In this document: one piece after another, positions 61,414-64,000 of the stretch
Layout of the letters: each line of letters begins with the position of its first letter
How positions within the stretch are numbered: the first letter of the stretch is position 1
Assembly: GCA_002243285.1 (NCBI GenBank)
Contig: CP022585.1
Location: 496,001-560,000, forward strand
DNA from: Candidatus Fluviicola riflensis
Lineage (GTDB): Bacteria > Bacteroidota > Bacteroidia > Flavobacteriales_D > Crocinitomicaceae
Reading direction: 5' to 3'
Length of the DNA stretch: 64,000 nucleotides
Notes under the pieces: generated by a model
Told to the model about the DNA's origin: nothing
Seen by the model: the letters and a program-made list of their open reading frames with translations, nothing else
The model's database searches: none
Made by a program: the position numbers and the translations under genes

Positions 61414-62336
61414 AGTTCGATTCCTTCGCTTTGCAATTGGCTTTTCATCCGTGTTTGATATTCCCGGATCAGTTCATGATGCCTGCTGAGCACCTTTGTT
61501 TGGAAATCACTCGGATGATGTTTTGAAATGTACCTTCTGGTTTTTAAAGTTAATTCAAACTTTTCGGTTTGAAAATAGCTGAATTTTTTCTTCCACCGAC
61601 GAAAGGTAATATTCATACATCGTTTATCGGCCCATTCGCCCAAACGACCTTTAAGTGTTAGGGAGATTAATGAACTCAGCCACGGTTTGTTCTCCTCAGA
61701 AAGAATAACTGACGAAAACGGTTTGCCGGGAAAGTAGGAGTACACCCATTGATTCGCCATATGAAATTCCGTAAGTACATCGCCTACAACAGGAATCAAA
61801 CTGTGAATTTCCGTGGCCGTGAAGAGGTTTTTTTCTTCAATTTCAAGGTTCTTGTCATCGATGAAATAATTGACGCAGAAAAATTTTTTCGAGTTGAACA
61901 AAAAGAGCTTCTTGTAAAGTATGAGCAATGTTCGTGCAATCCACAAACGATTATGTTGGGTAATGATAAAAAAATCGAAATCGCCGTCCTGGTGCAAAAT
62001 ACCTTTCGACAGTGAACCAGAAATACCTACACCTTTCACAAAGGGGAATCGTTGAATGAACCGACCCGTTTTCAATGCTTTTTCATGCAATTTCCGGGCG
62101 CGTTCCATTCCTTTTTGGCGCCGTTCCACTTTGTTTTCGGGATCGAACACACCATAAAAACCGTCCTGCTCGAAAATCAGTCCCGACGCTACCAAAGCTG
62201 ACAATAAATCATGTGTTTTTACTGATTCAGAATGAATGCTGGCACTAATTTCCTGTGTGGTCAACGGATGCTGAAATACTTCACTGTAAAGTAGCCGTTC
62301 TAAAACCTGCTTTTTAAGAGAAGAATGAAACACCAT
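61410..62336 (-). CDS. Nucleotidyltransferase-superfamily protein
   Basis: A 308-aa protein with an N-terminal winged-helix-like part (LKKQVLERLLYSEVFQHPLTTQEISASI) and a Pol-beta-type nucleotidyltransferase core: VKGVGISGSLSKGILHQDGDFDFFIIT, i.e. a GS pair followed by D-x-D (about residues 105-125). It could add a nucleotide to a metabolite, protein or lipid head group. It is the first gene of the radical SAM cluster, so it may activate or tag the substrate, or sense and regulate. Confidence 0.85.
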   Translation of the reverse strand: MVFHSSLKKQVLERLLYSEVFQHPLTTQEISASIHSESVKTHDLLSALVASGLIFEQDGFYGVFDPENKVERRQKGMERARKLHEKALKTGRFIQRFPFVKGVGISGSLSKGILHQDGDFDFFIITQHNRLWIARTLLILYKKLFLFNSKKFFCVNYFIDDKNLEIEEKNLFTATEIHSLIPVVGDVLTEFHMANQWVYSYFPGKPFSSVILSEENKPWLSSLISLTLKGRLGEWADKRCMNITFRRWKKKFSYFQTEKFELTLKTRRYISKHHPSDFQTKVLSRHHELIREYQTRMKSQLQSEGIEL

Positions 62337-62477
62337 ATTACTTTAATACTATATTGTTCAATGACGTGTTGGCTAAAGTAAGAGTTTTCAGGACAACCAA
62401 ATAACAGAATGTGGATAATGTGGCTATCAGGTAATGAAGCAGGGTTTTCAGTTAGTGATTGAGTGAAAACCGGATAA

Positions 62478-62518
62478 GCAAAAAACCCGTTATCCGCCTG
62501 AGGCGGACAACGGGTTTT
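62478..62518 (-). terminator. Terminator of the outer-membrane barrel gene
   Basis: On the minus strand AAAACCCGTT and AACGGGTTTT pair around an inner TCCGCC-TCAG-GGCGGA stem, followed by a T-run. It lies just past the stop of the 62538 gene. Confidence 0.85.
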
Positions 62519-62537
62519 GATATCGTTGAATTGTTGC

Positions 62538-63365
62538 TTAGAACAAGATTCCGATTTTCAATACGATTTGTTTTTGTTTTGCGGCGAACGTTAAGTAATC
62601 GTTTGTTCCGGCGATATTTTGGAACATTGTCATGTCACGTTCTTTGTCGTCACCAGTGACTGCCTCACCGAAGTGAACAGGTGTTAAACCGTAGTAAAAA
62701 CCTAGTTCTGCAAACAATGATGTGTTCCCGGTAAAGTTCCATTCTGCACCTGCAGCCAAACCGATGGTAGAACGCAGGAAGAACATATCTCCTTTTGCTT
62801 TCATATTCGTGTTTTCAGCAGCAACAGGAGTTCCCATCAATGAATCTCCGGTCAGATTAAATCCTTTGTCGTTAATTGTGCTCGACAATACAAAACTGGT
62901 ACGAGCTCCGAATTTTCCATAGTAACGAAAATCACCGATCATATTAGTGCGGAACAACAACATTGTTGGGATCGTACCGTAAATTGCTTTTTGTTTACGC
63001 TCCTGGAGGTTGTATAATTTTGCATCCGGATTGGCAGAAACGTCTTCTTTTTTAAGGATTTTACTATCAACATAGTGGTAGTAAACTTTGTCAGTTGCTA
63101 CAACATCATATTTGAACGATTCGAAATCAAACTCCAAACCTGTAGAAAGTCCGATATTCGGCGTAAAGCTGAAGTTCACATTCATTCCGATGGAATTTTG
63201 AGCGCCAACCCCTAAACGTTCAATATTCTTTGTACCAGGTTTATTGAAGTTCATTCCTAGCTGGTAAGCAAGTCCCATTTGAACTTTCTTCGTAGCCACC
63301 GCATCCTGAGCATTAAGTGACAAGGCAAAACCTGCGCAAACAAGTGATAATAGTATTTTTTTCAT
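62538..63365 (-). CDS. Outer-membrane beta-barrel protein
   Basis: From the ATG at 63365 (MKKILLSLVCAGFALSLNAQ signal) the protein is 275 aa. It has alternating strand patterns such as VNFSFTPNIGLSTGLEFDFESFKYDVV and LFAELGFYYGLTPVHF and ends QIVLKIGILF with a terminal aromatic residue, as in outer-membrane barrels of the OmpA/PorT-like kind. It may be a small porin or structural protein. It is divergent to gldB with good -7 boxes on both strands. Confidence 0.85.
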   Translation of the reverse strand: MKKILLSLVCAGFALSLNAQDAVATKKVQMGLAYQLGMNFNKPGTKNIERLGVGAQNSIGMNVNFSFTPNIGLSTGLEFDFESFKYDVVATDKVYYHYVDSKILKKEDVSANPDAKLYNLQERKQKAIYGTIPTMLLFRTNMIGDFRYYGKFGARTSFVLSSTINDKGFNLTGDSLMGTPVAAENTNMKAKGDMFFLRSTIGLAAGAEWNFTGNTSLFAELGFYYGLTPVHFGEAVTGDDKERDMTMFQNIAGTNDYLTFAAKQKQIVLKIGILF

Positions 63366-63386
63366 ATATCGATAGTAATGATGCGA

Positions 63387-63394
63387 CAAATATA
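63387..63394 (-). promoter_or_regulatory. -7 box of the barrel gene
   Basis: On the minus strand TATATTTG fits TAnnTTTG and lies 22 bp before the start at 63365. No good -33 element. Confidence 0.55.
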
Positions 63395-63420
63395 AACTGT
63401 TTCAATGAAATCAGAATGAT

Positions 63421-63428
63421 TATTTTTG
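63421..63428 (+). promoter_or_regulatory. -7 box of gldB
   Basis: TATTTTTG fits TAnnTTTG, 20 bp before the gldB start. TTTC at 63400-63403 could stand in for the -33 element. Confidence 0.5.
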
Positions 63429-63448
63429 AGGCAGTTAATAAATCGTAC

Positions 63449-64000
63449 ATGAAGGTTTTCCGTTGGTTGGTTATAACGAGTGTTTTGCTGTTTGTGGCGG
63501 CTTGCTCGCACGATCCGTTTGATGTGAGCACAGAAGGTGTTTCGGTTCCGCTAAAACACACCAATCTTGATTCACTGATCCGCAGCACAGATAGTACTCA
63601 TTTGCTTGCTGTATTGATGGAGCAGCGCGTCAGGACACCGGATATCATTGATTATCAACTGGGGTATTGTTTTGGGGTAGGAAGTGTGATGGACCCGATG
63701 GTGGTTCGGGATATTGAAACGTACCGGAACAATAGTTATATCAAACGATTGGAAAAACGAATCGGGGAAAAGTTTCCGAAACTAAGCGAGCGAACACAAA
63801 AAATCTCTGATGCGTTTGTACAATTGAAAGCGCATTTACCGAAGGAGAAATTTCCGCGGGAAATCGTTTACATCAATTCCAGTTTCCAGAGCAGCGCTTT
63901 TTGTACGGATAACGAAATTGCAATTGGGCTGGAACGTTACCTGGGAGCCAAAACAGACGTAATTGCCGAGCTTCCGACACAGGATTTTTTCCCGTGGATC
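63449..64000 (+). CDS. gldB: Gliding motility lipoprotein GldB, partial
   Basis: The first 184 codons of a gene running past the window end. A lipoprotein signal (MKVFRWLVITSVLLFVAAC, Cys about residue 19) is followed by GldB-type sequence: SYIKRLEKRIGEKFPKLSERTQ, FPREIVYINSSFQSSAFCTDNEIAIGLERYLG. GldB is an essential partner of gliding motility and T9SS in Bacteroidota, anchored at a membrane. Together with the T9SS cargo genes here it suggests a complete T9SS in the genome. Confidence 0.88.
   Translation, partial: MKVFRWLVITSVLLFVAACSHDPFDVSTEGVSVPLKHTNLDSLIRSTDSTHLLAVLMEQRVRTPDIIDYQLGYCFGVGSVMDPMVVRDIETYRNNSYIKRLEKRIGEKFPKLSERTQKISDAFVQLKAHLPKEKFPREIVYINSSFQSSAFCTDNEIAIGLERYLGAKTDVIAELPTQDFFPWI

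Overview
The window looks like a chromosome segment of a Bacteroidota bacterium, most likely Flavobacteriia near Fluviicola/Crocinitomicaceae. This is inferred from several signs: TAnnTTTG-type promoter boxes, secreted proteins with type IX secretion (T9SS) sorting tails, a gldB gliding lipoprotein gene, and a Bacteroidota-style division cluster ending in an FtsZ with a long C-terminal linker. No rRNA, tRNA or CRISPR array was seen.

Layout. 1-11256: part of the dcw cluster (mraY end, murD, two small unknown genes, ftsW, murG, murC, ftsQ; then a 770-bp palindrome-rich gap; then ftsA, ftsZ, yqeY). The genes are tightly packed, often with ATGA stop/start overlaps. 11405-24747: a mixed housekeeping and surface region with two T9SS cargo proteins, an alkaline-phosphatase-superfamily lipoprotein, a TetR regulator facing a methyltransferase, adenosylhomocysteinase (ahcY), a GT-C mannosyltransferase-like protein and small lipoproteins. 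24850-28007: a complete 3158-bp IS1595-family element with imperfect terminal inverted repeats and a perfect 8-bp target duplication. It carries a transposase, a KilA-N gene, a small antisense gene, an XRE regulator with two matching operators, a likely small RNA and a small ORF.

28034-32826: an ABC exporter coupled to a signal-less SsuA-like protein, upp, a small membrane protein and a YjjG-type nucleotidase. 32931-40666: a surface polysaccharide locus (Wzz-like, O-antigen ligase/polymerase-like, SGNH hydrolase, polysaccharide deacetylase, carbamoyltransferase, SxtJ-like, DUF5989-like and GNAT genes), largely one overlapping operon. 40745-46535: a MORN-repeat protein and a 1550-aa VCBS/lamin-tail T9SS protein. 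47168-51277 and 57117-62336: two minus-strand clusters of radical SAM enzymes (three of them B12-binding type), class I methyltransferases and a nucleotidyltransferase. They flank a secreted arylsulfotransferase-like protein and two glycosyltransferases, one of which lacks any ATG/GTG/TTG start. 62538-64000: an outer-membrane barrel divergent from gldB, which runs off the window.

The most unusual content is the cargo-bearing IS1595 element with its own regulatory circuit, the radical SAM/methyltransferase clusters of unknown product, and several families of dispersed palindromic elements. The repeats include a roughly 130-bp MITE-like family (three full copies and one half copy) and a 60-bp hairpin family with a compensatory base-pair change. 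All functions are read from sequence motifs and remembered family features; no database search was run.
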